Source: Puffinus mauretanicus
Lineage: Eukaryota > Chordata > Aves > Procellariiformes > Procellariidae
Length of the DNA: 64,000 nt
Assembly: GCA_023333565.1 (NCBI GenBank)
Contig: JAJKFH010001164.1
Span: forward strand, 434,001-498,000
Reading direction: 5' to 3'
The position numbers were made by a program, and so were the translations under genes. This document shows, one piece after another, positions 35,787 through 50,400 of the stretch. Below the pieces are notes generated by a model, which was given only the letters and a program-made list of their open reading frames with translations, was not told the origin of the DNA and searched no databases. Position 1 is the first letter of the stretch. The number at the start of each line of letters is the position of its first letter.

Positions 35787-38700
35787 ATCAGTAAATTCTT
35801 TCCTTGCCCAAACGCAAAGAGAAGACTTGGTCCCTGTTAGGCTGGAACCTTATCTTTCCTCTCTTCAAATTACATTTCCAATGTAATTAATATGCAGCAG
35901 AGTAAACAAAACGATCTCCCAGTATTAGTTATTTTGACTAGTAAATTCCAATTCTTGATTATGAGTTCTGGGCACAAATGATCATCCATCATGTGGACAG
36001 AACCCAAAATGACCCAAGAATTGTCAACGATGATACCAGACCTAACTGTCCACTGCATTGCATCACCACGGACAGAGTAGCTTCACCAAAAGGGGTGGAA
36101 GCCCGGTAAGCATGCCAAAACAGACAAAGCCCAGAAGATATTGACTACTAAATTTACAATTTATTTAAAATAGCAGCATTATATTTAAAACCTCTTTTGA
36201 GTATGAATGGTGGAAAGCAGCGAGTGTTTATTGATCAAAAACCTAGAAGCATCTGTTCATGTCCCTCAGAGTGTATTTCTTGCAGTAATTCAGCTGGATG
36301 CTTTCAGCTGACCCCAATGTACAACACTGTTGACACTAAGGGAGAAGCATAAAAGAAGTCCTGAAGTCACAAATGATCAGAGGCTTGCAGCAATACTGGA
36401 GTACTCTGAGAAAGTAACACAAGGGACCTGTCCTGTCCTTATATATTTCTCCCTAAACACATCTCTGCTGGAGACAGAGTATTGATTACAAGAACCTTGG
36501 GTTTGACCTAGTATGACCATTCTTACACTGAAAATCCAATTAGCTTAAGCCCCCGGGACATGTCTTGTTTTAGTGGTAGAGTTTTCTTCATTAAGTAAAT
36601 TACTGTTCTGTAAAATAATTCAGAGCAATTATTTTTAATCAAAATAAAATAAATAGGACATTCTTCTCTTCTTGATTGTTCACTGGGGACTTGAACTCTG
36701 TACCTTTCATGTCATACAGTCATAAACCAGACACACAGACTATTGTATCAAAACCTTTTGTACAATTATGTTCCAAGAGGACCATAATCTCTGCAGCTGA
36801 AATAAAGCCAACTTCCTTTCAAATAGGATACAATATTAATTAATTCAATATATTAAAAAAAATGAGGCTTCTCTGGGGAGATGAGAACGCTTTCCATTGT
36901 GATAATATTGTTGTTCTCTAAAGGAAATATTATGACTGAGAATATATCTGAGAGGAATTGTAAGATAACAGACTCCACTTCATCTGATCCCCCATTTGAA
37001 ATGTTACATAGTACCCTCAGTCCATCTTGCTAACTGCACCACTTGATATAAGATGAGCCTAGACTCATTACATTTAATTGAATTTTACGAAGTGTTCAAC
37101 CCTCATTATATCTCTGTTAAATGATTAATGCCAGCACCCCCAGCCCCAAAGAGCTGTTTTCAAATTTTACTCCTACAAAACCACTGAAAACCAATCTAAT
37201 AGGCAACATGTTCGATCTGGGAAGGAAAACTATATATAAACTCTATGATAACTATATTACTACAATAAAGCAATTTTACCAAGTACATTATGTCCCTCTT
37301 TATGATTTAAATCATACTAATAAGCATTAAAGATCTTAAAAGTAAGCTGTTAAGAATGTTTCAGACAGGTTTACTAGCTTGTGCAGGAAGATACATGTAA
37401 CGTACAGTGTCTACTAACATAAATACCTCTAAAACGGGAAGTCACCTGTCTGACTTGATGTACAGTATGGTCCAATAAAATAATGCGTTGTACTAATGTG
37501 GTCTCTTTTCTTTGTGCTTCTTACACATTAAAGTACCAATACTTCCAGTTTGTGTGTTCAATAATTCCAGCTAAAATCATGAAGAAACATATTTAAATGC
37601 ACTTACCAGTGTACTTGACTTTGCTCAAGGTCAATCCAAGTGAAGTAAATGAGAAAGGTCCTTTTTGAGTCTTCCTGAACAAGAGAGTTATTCCAGTAAA
37701 GCAGGAAACATGATTAAATACGAAGTTCGAATACAATCTTATCAATTGTCACATAATAGAGCAATTTTTTTTACCTACTGCCTTTTACGGATCATCCATC
37801 TGGTCTTGTGCTTGAGACTTACATCGAGATGAAGGAAGAAGAATGATTACAAGATCTCTCAGTGCCTAACCCTGCTTCTTTTCCTCTAAAAAGCTTTAAA
37901 ATTTTATCAAGATGCGTAGCACAGAAAACCCCCATCCAAGAAATACACAAGAAATAGATACAAGATCATACAAAATGTGACACCTTCCTCAATACTTCCC
38001 ACTACTATTGATAAATGCAGGAATTTCTAAAGCTCTGCAATAAATCTAGCATGTTACTTAATGAAAGTACAACCCTGTCAAATGACAGTGAGCAGCAATT
38101 TACCACCATTTTAGAACAGACATGAATTCTTGCTCTAGAGAATAGGATGTTGGAGAAGAAGCCCTACCACTACTCAAGCAGAGTATTTATTTATATTCTT
38201 TTGTGGATCACCCTCTACCTCACCTTGTCTCCCAATTAAAATTATACCTATACTAGTCTTTTAGGAAGCCTAATGATCACTGCCGTCTGCACAATTCTAT
38301 GCTTCCCCTAAGTGAGGAAATGAAAGACCGGATGGATTTATTTGATAATTGCTTGCTCCTAATGTAACAGTACATTCTAAAAGCAGCACCTTGATGAAAC
38401 TGAAAGGGAGCAAGATGCATTACAGGTGATAAAGGATCAGAAAGCTCCTTGAGAAGAAATCTCTATGCCAGATGGAGGCACAGAAAGTAAAATGGCTTCC
38501 TGTTTAAAAGGCAGGGAGAAAAGTCTGAAGTAGTAAACACAAGGCAGCAGGACCTAGAAATTTTACACAGAATTACTAAAGTGAAGATAGGAACCAAAAA
38601 AACTATAGAATTATGGTAAATTTATTAAAGTTACCATTGAACTATGGTGTCATGTTTGTAGCTTGAATTTCAAGAAGGAATACTGTTAAACAAGAGTCGG

Positions 38701-40345
38701 AGTGGTGATCTGAAAAACCATGAGAAGAGAATGAGGCAGTCAGGCCCAAGTCAGCTAGAGAGACCTAACCACAGTATGTAGAACTTGGTGGTTAGCCACA
38801 CACAGCTCACCAATCCAGATGGCATGACTTCCGCCAGAAGTTATCAAATCATCCTAATGAGACCATACATCGACAGGATGCAAAACAATCTTTTGGATTT
38901 CTCTAATGTAATTGATGGCTGGTTTTCAAGAGTCTTACTAAACTCAAAATGCTCCTGGAATGTTTTCACCCATATAGGATCAGCATTGTTGCTAATACCT
39001 CATTTAAATCCAAACACTGAAATTGCTCTTCCCTTCAACATAGTTTTCCCTGGCATTAAGAAATTCACATTCTAGAGCCAGACACTACTGAGTAAAGCAT
39101 AGTTACAATAAAGTATAAAAAGCACAGATGCTTAGGACTTTCCCCAAGGTGATGGGTTAGGTCAATATCATCCTGTTTTTGCCAGGTCACACGAAACTAA
39201 AGATAAAAAGTGCTTTTACAGTGAGATGAAATTCAATCATTGCAAGTCTCTTGAATTCTCCTTTTACAAAGCTGTGATTTTCCATATTATCTTTAGCACA
39301 ATTTATTAACAGTAGCAAAAGTAAGTTTTCATTCTTGATCATCAGATGAGGACACTACAATTAGTCTCCTCTGTGACTAGTTCTTCCCTTGCCCTAGACT
39401 CAACGTTGTGGAAATTACCATTCCTCTACAGAAACTCTGCAGTGTTTCCTTTGTATATGGGGCTACTTAGTTTCTTCTGGAGATTTTGTCCTGCCATTTG
39501 CACCTGATTTGCACACCAGTGGTGCTAGTGTTGAACATAGTTTTTGGTGTCACTGTGCTGTCTTCTTATACTAGTCTCAGGTATCTTAGCACAGCAGGAA
39601 ATTGATTTTGCTGGTGTAAGATCAGCATTTCTATGCTTGCTGACAAAACTGTCAGAGATTGTTTTAGAGATAGACAAAAATACTAGGAAACTATTTTATC
39701 ACAAGATGGCTAGGACTTAAACCAGAAGACTAAGTTTGCTATGAGAAGCAGAGCTACACAGACTTGTTTGATCAATAGAATCTGACCAGACTGATCAGTA
39801 CACAAGTAGTTAAATACAGAAATAAGGTAAGTGACCTTGTGAAACTTCAGCTGAGAATTCATTTCTTCAAAGTCATCCAATAATCCTTAGGATTCTCTCT
39901 TGCTGGCAGACTGATCAGAAACATTACTACCTTCCCCTTTATTGGTACACAAGAAAACACATGGCTTACACATAGCTCTTATCAACATCATTAAAAAACC
40001 AACAGTCCCAAATTGGCTTCACATAAGATACAACAGTAGAATCCAAACTAGTACCAGAAACAAGTACCGACAGTTATTCAATTGTAAGTAGCCACTTCCA
40101 AGAAACATCACATGAAAGCTGCTCAACAGTCATATTACTTGCATTATAATACATTTGAAAACTTGATTTATCAAATTCAGTTTTGAGAACAGTTCTGTGT
40201 TTGAAACCTGAGGATAGTTGAAAGAGCGTATGTGGAAACTCATTTCCTAAATGAGAACAGTGCAGGTAAAGATCTGCAAGGATCTAGCAAGACAGCAAAT
40301 ATGACTCATACCCTACAGCTTCTACCAGCCTCAGGAAGAAGCACA

Positions 40346-40381
40346 ATTTATATCAGAGAAAGATATTTATATCAGAGAAAA
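40346..40381. repeat. Short tandem repeat, 19-bp unit, about 1.9 copies
   Basis: The unit ATTTATATCAGAGAAAGAT at 40346 is followed at once by a second, nearly complete copy at 40365. It lies in the SHLD2 3' flank. Confidence 0.9.
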
Positions 40382-40601
40382 ATACCAATCTATATATTTA
40401 ATCGCTTTCACAGAGTTATGAGATTGTTACTTTATGAAGGCAGGTGCAGTCATCATTTACTCAGTCTTTTACTGATAAAAATCACTATCAGGATACACTA
40501 AGACTTTAAAAAGAATTAAATTAATTTCTAAATCTGATCAAGTTAGGAGAAAATTTTGCAGACCAGTGTTAAACTGATTAAATTGGCTTAAGGTGATTAA
40601 G

Positions 40602-40607
40602 TTTATT
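40602..40607 (-). terminator. SHLD2: Polyadenylation signal candidate for SHLD2
   Basis: TTTATT on the plus strand reads AATAAA on the minus strand about 670 bases after the SHLD2 stop. It is the first canonical signal I noticed beyond the stop, but AT-rich DNA gives such hexamers often. Confidence 0.3.
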
Positions 40608-41277
40608 TGCCAGCTTATACTGGATAATACTACAACAATAAATACTACACCAATTAAATAATTTAAAGGGTCCATGAAAGAATGCACCAGTTCAAACTGT
40701 TTAAAACCTCTTAATTAAATTGGTGCAACAACTTCTAGATACACAAAATTACATTCAGTGAGACAGTTCTGTTTTACAAGAGAAAACAATGGCAGCAAAA
40801 TTGCTGACGGTAAATGGCAGAAATTCTGCTATTAAAAGAAGGAAAGCAACCACAACAGCAAAGCAAGCAAAGACATAACCAAGTTACAGATAAGTTACAA
40901 AAATCTTATAACTAAAATAATATTTCTCAATTGTGGCTGTCTTCCTCTAATCTGCCCTATCTGAGACAAATTCAGTCTCTCAATACTAGTGAACTTTTCT
41001 GGGGAGAAAAAGAAAACAGATACCCAGTAAGATTTTATCAAGATAAAAATATATGTATAAAAATATACTTTATGACAATGTATCAGCATTACAGCAGCAG
41101 TATATACTATTAGCAGATATTCCATACCAGTTCCTTTGGTTTTAAATAAGTTAAAAACAAAATCCTTTCTTGTATTTTTAAAAATATTTGCTTCCTTGAG
41201 CTAATTCATTTTTCTTCTGTTTGCCATCTGTGTGTTCCTGTGGTCTCTGTTACTCAGTTACTGCCGAGGCCAATGCT

Positions 41278-41450
41278 TCAAAGATCAGGATGAAAATTTA
41301 GCAGATGGAAATCCTTTTGCAAAGGATAGCTGTTTTCATCTAGCACAAAATGGCTCCTAATTCCCAACGAATAGGATGCTTCCGTATCTGCTAGCAGCAA
41401 ATGACACAGATCTGCTACTACTGTGCTGTAGGTTATATCTGAAGAGGGCA
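41278..41450 (-). CDS. SHLD2: SHLD2 coding exon 8, C-terminus and stop
   Basis: The acceptor is TTCTGTCTTTTGCAG. It encodes [19 protein letters not shown] and [21 protein letters not shown], then TGA at 41278-41280, matching human PSSEITYG and [20 protein letters not shown]. The stretch between ([12 protein letters not shown]) is more diverged. Confidence 0.93.
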
Positions 41451-44400
41451 CTGCAAAAGACAGAACAATCCAGTTTACTCTTTATTCTCGTAATAGCACC
41501 TAACATTCAAGTTCCACCTCCATGAAAGCTACACTGAATTACTGGAAGTGTAGCTCAACATCTGAATAGAAAATTAGCTTTTGGTTTTAATCATTTTTTA
41601 AAAACAATGTGCTAAGACTGGTTCTCATTAAACTGTAACACCTGTGAGTCATGTAAACACCTCTCAAGAACTCAAATAGGACATGTCCAGGGAAGCCTGT
41701 CTAAAACACCACTCAGTTATTTACATCACGAAAGCATGTCAGCTATTTCTAAAAACCATTAAGAGATTCTATTTTGCATATAAGGAATCTTAGTTACTTA
41801 GTTATATAATGTATAATAAATATTCATACCATCTCATCTCTTGCTGTTGCTACCTCAACTCTGAACTTCTGAGTTTGTCAAACAACAACTCAAGTGTTCT
41901 CTTTCAAGTTGTTTTTTTTTTTTGTAAGTCTCATACAATGTGAGCAATCATCATATTTCCAGAACAATCTCACTCCAATTCTAAATTGTCAATAATTAAA
42001 AATTTTACTTCCATTGTGAACTTTGCTGCCTGTTTCTATGACAAGGAATTGCTGAAACAGTACCTACTAATCTGTTCAGCCAGTCTGCAGGAATATTGAG
42101 GAAGATTTTTTCCATCAACTCAGACACCACATGAACATAAATTTCATATCCTCCATCTTCTATTGTCATCAAAGCAGGTCTAGATCAGAAAACAAAAGAC
42201 TCTTGAAAGTTAGCTGCTATGTTTTTTTGATAGAAGCAAAATTTCTGAATGAAAGTAATACAATGTAATATTACCCTCCAGCTTAACACCAAGAACTAGA
42301 AAAACTAGAAGATCTCTATGCACTCATCTCTGTCGAATCTGTAGACTTGCAAAGAGTTTGAGAGATATATCCTGAATTTACTACTTAATGTTAAAATAAC
42401 TTCTAAAGCTATCAAGTAAGCCTTACTTTCAGATAACTGCAAAAAACAATGCTTTAACTGTGGTCTCTTCCTGGAAAACAATGAGAACTGCACTGTTATG
42501 AAATTAGTGTTGTGTCATTTATGGCTTTGAACTTCATATGTTTAAAGTATAAATGTTAATATGTAAGTAAGTATATGTTCCTACAAATATACAAGGGGTA
42601 CATAAAGATTTGAAATGCAAAGTAGGAAGACAAGCTTAGGTCTATTACTTGGAATTGTATCATCTATATCAATATCACCTAATATTGTCTGTCTTTATAC
42701 ACCACTTCATAGCCGCTACATAATACTAAGTTAGTATCTCTTGTACTATGACAAATACCAGATGGTTTCAACATACCGCTAAACAAGTAAAAATCCCTCC
42801 TCTTCCTGGAAACCATTTTCTACACAGGATATGGTCAATAGTAGTAAAGCTTTCAAAACCATAGGCAAATGTGGTCCATTAGGAAAGATTAGTTTTGCTT
42901 CATTCCAGGTTATTATATGCTGACTACCTGTTTCTCAGTTCATAGTCTCTTCTCAAGGTCATCTAAGTCTTCTTTCAGATAATCTTATTTACTTCAACAA
43001 GAGTGAACTGTCATGGTGAGAAAAAAATCAACACAGCCTTCAAAACAGAGCCTAGCACTGTTAATTTTCTTTCACTAGCGCCACAGAAAGTGCAATTTTG
43101 TGATGAACTTTATATACCACTGTTTTTAATATGGTGAATTTAAATCATTGTAAAACAGTTAGAAACATATTTAAGGATATAACTAAATTTCACTAAAGGC
43201 ATACATAGTTCTACTAAAATATTCCTTAGAGGTTACTGAATAAATAGTCTTTAGTACCTGCATACAAAGCTGGTGAAGCATGCCAGTGAAATGGACTTTT
43301 CCACTAGTACAGAAGGGTTAGATTAAATCCCTGTTGAGTATAAGTATCTAGGAATCTGCTATCTCATTATTGCTACTGTTAAAATGTTCATTTTTTTAAA
43401 TGACAAACACTCATTGGTATAGACTGAAAAATGAATTATCTGAAGGGAATGCTACCATCATACCAAACTCCAGAGAAAAGATGCTAGGAAACTGAAAGTT
43501 TAGGCAAAAACAGATATAAGAAACAAGGACCTATGTGCGATATCTGAAGTCTAGGAGGTGAGCTCTGAAATACAAGATATTTTTCCTTGTCTTAGTTTTC
43601 ATGATTTCTTCTAGCTTAATACTCATACTGTCCTAGCTCAAAAAGAATATGGAAATATTTACACACATTATAATGACAGCACTTATGTAAAGTGTAAGTT
43701 TCTAGGATCTTCTGCCTCATTATTACTGCTACTGTTAAAGTGTTCAGTGTTCTGGGTATCTAACATAGGAAAAAAAAGAAAGCTATCTAAGCATATACAC
43801 CTGCATCTACCTTAAACTTGCGTCCTCAGCATCTGAAGGAAAAGATGAGCTTCATTACAATCACAGCAGAGTAACAAAACTGGGCTCCTACACTTCAGAG
43901 GAAAAAGATGATAGGGGATGATTTCACTAACCTACAGTATTGAAACCCAAGATTTTAAGGCTATGTAAGTCTCTGAAATACCAAGATCCTATCATAATAT
44001 TATTTTCCTATCATAGTGTGTATTTCATATCTTAAATATTCACACTCTTAAAAAAATTTCTGTGTTGGGTTAATAAGTTACTACATTCCCTGAATCAAAG
44101 TAGCAAATCAAATTACAGACTACTCCTATGTTTTAAGAAGTATTTAGTATTATTACATTTACTCATACTAAGTAGAAAACAATATGCAGATTTTACTCCC
44201 AAGGAGATGCTGGTAGCTATTGCATTGCTAGAAATACAGCATACTGAACTTACTACCTTCTTATATTGAAGGATTAAAAACAATCTGAGATAAAAGGACA
44301 TGAATTACCAAACTACAGAAAAAAAATTGTAACTTTCTACTAGTTGTGCATAGAATTTTATAAACAAGACTAACACTAACCATTGACATATCAAGCTGTT

Positions 44401-47400
44401 GAGTAGCACAATAATGCTAGGACAGCATATTTAGTTAATAATGACAAGATATTTCTTTAGCAAGAGACAGATTTTTCTCCTGTTAAGATGTAAATGTACC
44501 AAGTTATCCTGCAATACAGAATTTGGAAATACTACCAAAGAGATGCATTCTTACTAAACTGATCAGAGCAAAATTTCAGTGCAAAAATGACACTTTTTTT
44601 TTTTTTTTAAAGTTGTGCATTTAAATTTAAATGCTAAGAATACAAACATTGGAAATCTTTATCATTTTTCTATCACCTTCTATGCGAGAGAATAAATTGA
44701 GGTCCTTCAGGACCACGAGAGGTCATAATCTTATGAAAGAGAAGGGGAACCTTTTCAGTTAAGAAAAAACGCTTTGCACTTAATCCTCCCTCACAGGAAA
44801 GTAAATAGCATATAAACTTAAAGATGCAAGACTATTTTGCATAGAGAAAAAAGACCAAGTCACTACCTTGTTAGACAGATGGGATTCTAGTATTTAAATC
44901 AAAGCCAAGTGAGAAACTATTGAGTATGCAATGATACATTAAACTCACTGAAATAGTTTAGGAATAAGTTTAGGAAGAATTTTGGTAGAAAATTTGCATA
45001 TTCTAGAATTCTAGTACATCTATGATTGTCTCAATTAACTTTCTCTATCTACACGTTTTTCAAGCCCAAAATAAATTTAAGAATTGAACGATTAGTTAAT
45101 AATATTGTTCCTACATCAGCTGGATCCGTTTAGTTTATTTTCTCTACGTAAATGTGCATATGTATCTTGTCTCACAGTGCCATCTGCTGATAACTTAGTA
45201 ACTCTGCTCCCTATGAGAATGTTTATAAAAATATTTGTTAATATTATTTCTGCAAGGCTAAAATTGATGAATCAGTTGAAAAATATGGTTGTGCATTCAC
45301 ACGATTTCAAACTTAGACCGCAACAAGACACTCAAGGAGTTTTCCTTTGGTCCTCAAGCTTCTACTCCATCTTAGCTTATGACACAGTACGGGGTAAATC
45401 TCATTACTGTATGATATAGTATTCAAAGAAATTAAAAAGTTAGGTTTAAACAGAAAATAGCACCTATAAATAATGGCAATTAATACAGTATTCAAGAACA
45501 GCTCCTTGAAAATTCATTAGAAAAATAGGAATTGCTAACCACACTTTAAATATAGAATGGGGGAACTTAAAATGGAGAAAGTCGTAGTTTACTTCCCTAA
45601 TAGTACACATTATTTTAATTTTATTTTACCTGTAGAATGTTTTTACTTTGTTGTATGGCAAACATTTAATACATTGCTTGTAGATCATGTTCTCATCTGT
45701 CTGTAGTTCCAAACCACATTTAGCACAACCTGAATACGTAATCATAGGCAGAGAAGCCATAACACACTCCAGTGAAGTGTCAGCACGGAAGATGAGTTGC
45801 TTGTACTGACCAGTTGAAATGGTAAACTTCAGTTCTAAGATATGGGCTTTCACTTGAACCACTCCTACAAAAACAACAGTTTCAATCAAATCTGCATTCA
45901 GTTTTATTTATAACTGAAAGCAAAACCAAAGGTTACAGCTGGTTCAAAACCAAAATCATTATCAATAAAACTTTATGAAATTTTTTTCCTTTCGTAGCAC
46001 ATGCTTATATTTTTAGAGATGATTTATGCAGTGAAAAATCATTGTGGTTAAATATTATTTAAAAATGTATAAAAGTACTACTTTTTTAGGTACTATTGTG
46101 GTAGATGCCAATATAGAAGAGCCTGAATAAGAGATCAAGAGATTAGAATTGTGCAAATCATTTCCAATTGCTTTTCTTCCATGCTAATTCAGAGACACGG
46201 AAAAGCACAGCTTTAATAACTTAGCTTTCCACTATTTATACATAAACTAGAGTTAAATGCTGCAATGCCAACTTTATTTAGTTACTTCTTAATGTTTAAC
46301 GCCAACCTTAGCAATCTTCTAGGTTTATCTGGGAAAGGGTGACTGTTTGTAAAATGTATTCTTTGTTCTTTTGTAAGAAGTTTTCAATAGCAGTAGCTAC
46401 TTTGCTTTAGAGAATTCCAGTTTTGGAGAAATATTATTCAACAAACTTGCAGTGATTAATCACATCATTACTAGACTGGTTGGCACGGACAACAAAAGGC
46501 AGCATTTCTCCCTATGTTCCAAACCCTATCCCAGCCGAAACTAGGACAACCACATACCATACCTATCTCACCTCTGGGCTCACTGAATGAAAGCTGCATT
46601 CACAGTTTGGCTGGGTACTGAGCAGCAGCCTCCAGAATAAACTCAGACTCCCAGAACTGTGCTAACTTAAAAAAAAAAAAAGCATTTTACTTCACCAACA
46701 GAGCATCTATTTTGCTTAGTTATGCACTGCACAACAGACATTACCCAGCTATGGATAACAATTTTACCTGAGCATTTTTCCTCCAAATGTGCTGAGAGCT
46801 TTGTCATCTGCATGAGGGATGTTTTGCTCTTCTGAAACTTTTCTTTAAATTCAATTGCCCTTTTGTCATCATCAAACAAGCACTCATAAGATGACCATGG
46901 AGTTGTGTGCAGTTCAAAGTCACCCGAGACAGAACTATGTTGGACCAGAAGGTATTTAAAGTCCCATATGTGATCTACAGAACAAAAAAGGAAACAGAAG
47001 AGTTTACTTTCTATACCTTGGTTAATTTATAGAAAGCCAAGGTCACTTAAAAGACTGAGAAACAAATCAGCAAGACATTCTCATATGGTCAGCTCTGGCA
47101 ACTTTATTTCAAGCCTGATGACATGTAGGGTTTTTCCTTTCCTTTCCCTATAAACTTTGCATGAGTTCTCCCATAACAGAATGATGCTTGCATTTCACTT
47201 GTACTGAATTCAGCTTTCAAATCAACTCAACTTTTTGAAAAAGAAACCAGTTCTTAAATTTCTTGTCAGCTCTAGTAAGGAAAAGTTGGCAATGTCTAGA
47301 AGAAAAAAAATCTTTATGTTACTTATCAACTTCCATCTTTAATATGTCCCTGTTTTTTACTCTTCTATCTCCATAATGCTCTAATTTAAAAATATTAATT

Positions 47401-50400
47401 CATTTTCCATCTTCCAATTGACTCTGTAATAAAGAAAAATACTTTAAAAATGGAGATTACAGAAGAATAATATATTTTGTGTTGTCCTTCACTTTGTTAT
47501 AAGAATCCAGTATTCACCTACTAATCAAGTCTGATAACCATTTAAGCTGTTGTTTTTTCCCATGTTTGCTCAAGCTGAAAGTTGCAGTCAAAATAATCGT
47601 TTTTGGAAATAAGGTTAGAAAAAGACAGAATTTTTTTTTAATGTAGTCAAGTGCCTGTATAAGCATTTTATTAGCATGTTTTAGTATTTTCATATTTTGG
47701 ATTAGTCTGATTTTTGGTGGTAACTTGCTAAAATTGCAAGCTCCTGAAAAATCTGCTGTCAGACGCAGTATTTTACAGTAAAATACTCAAAAAAACCCTT
47801 CTCCTCTGAGCATCAGTCTAGTTTCATGCACCTCATATCTGACTAGAGACCTTGCAGCCCCCTAGAACTGAGCATGCTCCAGTCCAAAGCAAGATTCAGG
47901 CAGTAACACTACAGCAACACTGAGGGAAAACCTAAACAGGAGAAAACAAACGGGCACTTGGCAAGCGGGGATATATGGAAGTAGAGGACATAGTCTAACT
48001 AGGGTACAAGATTTGGTTGATACCCGAATTTAACCTATTATTCAAATCTTTAACATTCCCCTGTTGATTAGAAAACTGATCACAAAACATGAGTAAATTA
48101 TAGGTAATCAAGTTTCCAGAAATGTATTTACTAAAATAAATCTATCTTTTTTGGTAATCTAAACCAGATGAGCGTAAAGCATGAACTGAATGTCTGATGA
48201 CTGTATACTGGAAGCTTGGACTGACTTTTAGCAAGAGATGAAAAATAAATTTAACTTTTACTGGCAACAATTTTTAGATGCTCTAGAACTGTATAGTCTT
48301 CTGCACTTTATTTTAAGTATGTAGACAGTTTAAAAATTACAAGTCTCCATACCTTCCCATAGAAGACTATGAGGTTTCTAATCTGCTAGTACAACCAGTA
48401 AGCACATACCACAGCTGATCTATGACTCCTAGCAAGGATGGACATCGTGCTTTTCCTGTAACCCATTCACTATTTAGTTGTTGCGTTGTATATGCTTTAG
48501 TATCATGTGAATTTATCTTTTTGGCTATCTTACTGGGATCAAATGTTCATGGTTTGCCTGTGATTAAGTATTTGAACAGTTGAGAAATCACTCTTATCTT
48601 GAATTTCAGATAATCCTTTAACCATTAAAATGCCAACTTCTAGATGCACAGAACATTAGCTGGAAAATAAGACACAGGCTTTACACCAAGTATAAACTCT
48701 TAATACTACAGAGATCTACATCTTATACTTTTCTGCTTTAAGTATGAGAGAATGATATATTATTGTGTCTTAGAAATTACCTTTGGTATCTTCTTTTTGC
48801 AGTTACGAAAAATTTTAAAATTCTGTATTTTGAAAAGTGTAATATTCTAGCATACTAAATTCTATAAGATTTCTAAGCATCTAACGAACATTCAGCTCAC
48901 GCTGAAGTATGCACAAAAATAAAAGCCATGTAGGTATTATGTAGTAAAGTTAATTGGTTAATGCTTAAATTGGACCATCTTCAAGTAGCTGAAGAGTAGG
49001 TCTTGCAGTGAAATGATTTCTAGGAGTGAAGATAACTTTTAAATTGAAGTGGAACTGGCAGAATTCAGAGTGTCTACATTTAATAGGTAAAGATTCACTA
49101 TGAGGTTGTTTAACTTTTCTGGGTTTTATTCTGCACTTTTTAGGCAAACATATTCAGCGCTTCAAGTAATACAGCATTTACTTCCTAAGTGTATCCATTG
49201 ATCAGAAATACAAACTCTTAAGTTATCAATTTAACAAAAAATTGTTTCACTTATTTTAAAAGAACAAAGCCAGGAATAAAACAAAATTTGGTAGTAGTCA
49301 CTGCTAAAACACAGGCTATGTAATTCTTGCAAGAGATGCTTTTAGTCAGTTACAGCTAGACTTGATAGCAAGACCATTAAGATATAAAGCCTGACAGTCT
49401 AGTAAGGTGGAAAGCAGAGAATGAAAATCAGAAGTGAAAAAACCCAGCAATTCATGCTAAACCAGACAACGATAAGGAAGACTCAGCAAAACTGATAACA
49501 TAGTTAACACTCAAGTTCTTTTTTTTTTTTTTTTATAGTTACATAACTAGGTACCAGTGCATCTTGTGTCTAGATTCAAGTTTCTAAATACTCATGCTTT
49601 CTCAATCTTCTAAAACGAATGCATTCAAATCCTGTTGCTGATGGCACTGCTTCTAAACAGAGGAGACATGTTAAAATTGGTATCAAACATGTTGCCCTTC
49701 CAAGGGTGGTATTTAAAGGTTGAATGGAAAAATGTTACCAGCTGAGCATTTTAAAGATATTAATAGCATCACAAAAATCCTTTTACAGCTACCTATAGGT
49801 ACAAGGACTTTACCTTTTTTTCTTTGAAGCTGAGGGCACCAGGCAGCCCCTGCTCCCCACAGCACCATCCTATAGTGTTGATCTCTGGTCTGTTCTACTG
49901 TCAGAATAATTTTTCTTTGCTTGCCACCTCTGTAGCTATACACAGATTCTGAAAAAGTTTGAAATTATATGACTTCAACAGTAAAAAGCATATAAACACA
50001 CAAAACCCACACGCCTCAATAAGGTGAAATCATGCTGCTATTGTATTTTATGGTACAATTATAAGCAAACAAGAATATACCTACAATTTTTTCAGGACAG
50101 AAAGAAAGCAATCTGATTTCTTCAGCAACATGAATATAGTTTGAAGGAATGCGTAAAGTATATTAATTTACTTTTATCCACCTAAATACTCAGCAACTGG
50201 ACACCTCCCTTTGAAACAGCAGGTATCTGAGCATCTTTCAGCACCCACTCATCCTGACTGGTGTAAGTGGAGAGAAATTGTACCGAATCTCTCAGCAACA
50301 GACTGTCATAATCGGCAGTTAAATTTCCTGTAACTTCCGTGGAATACATTGGAAGAAACACTTCTATAGAAGTTTTCACATAAAAGAAAACTATGGTCAT

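Larger units (their letters stand above)
35657..41277. other. Shared 3' flank between convergent SYT15 and SHLD2
   Basis: About 5.6 kb of AT-rich sequence expected to hold the 3' UTRs of both genes and a short spacer. Several AATAAA motifs lie on both strands. No further gene is recognised. Confidence 0.65.
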
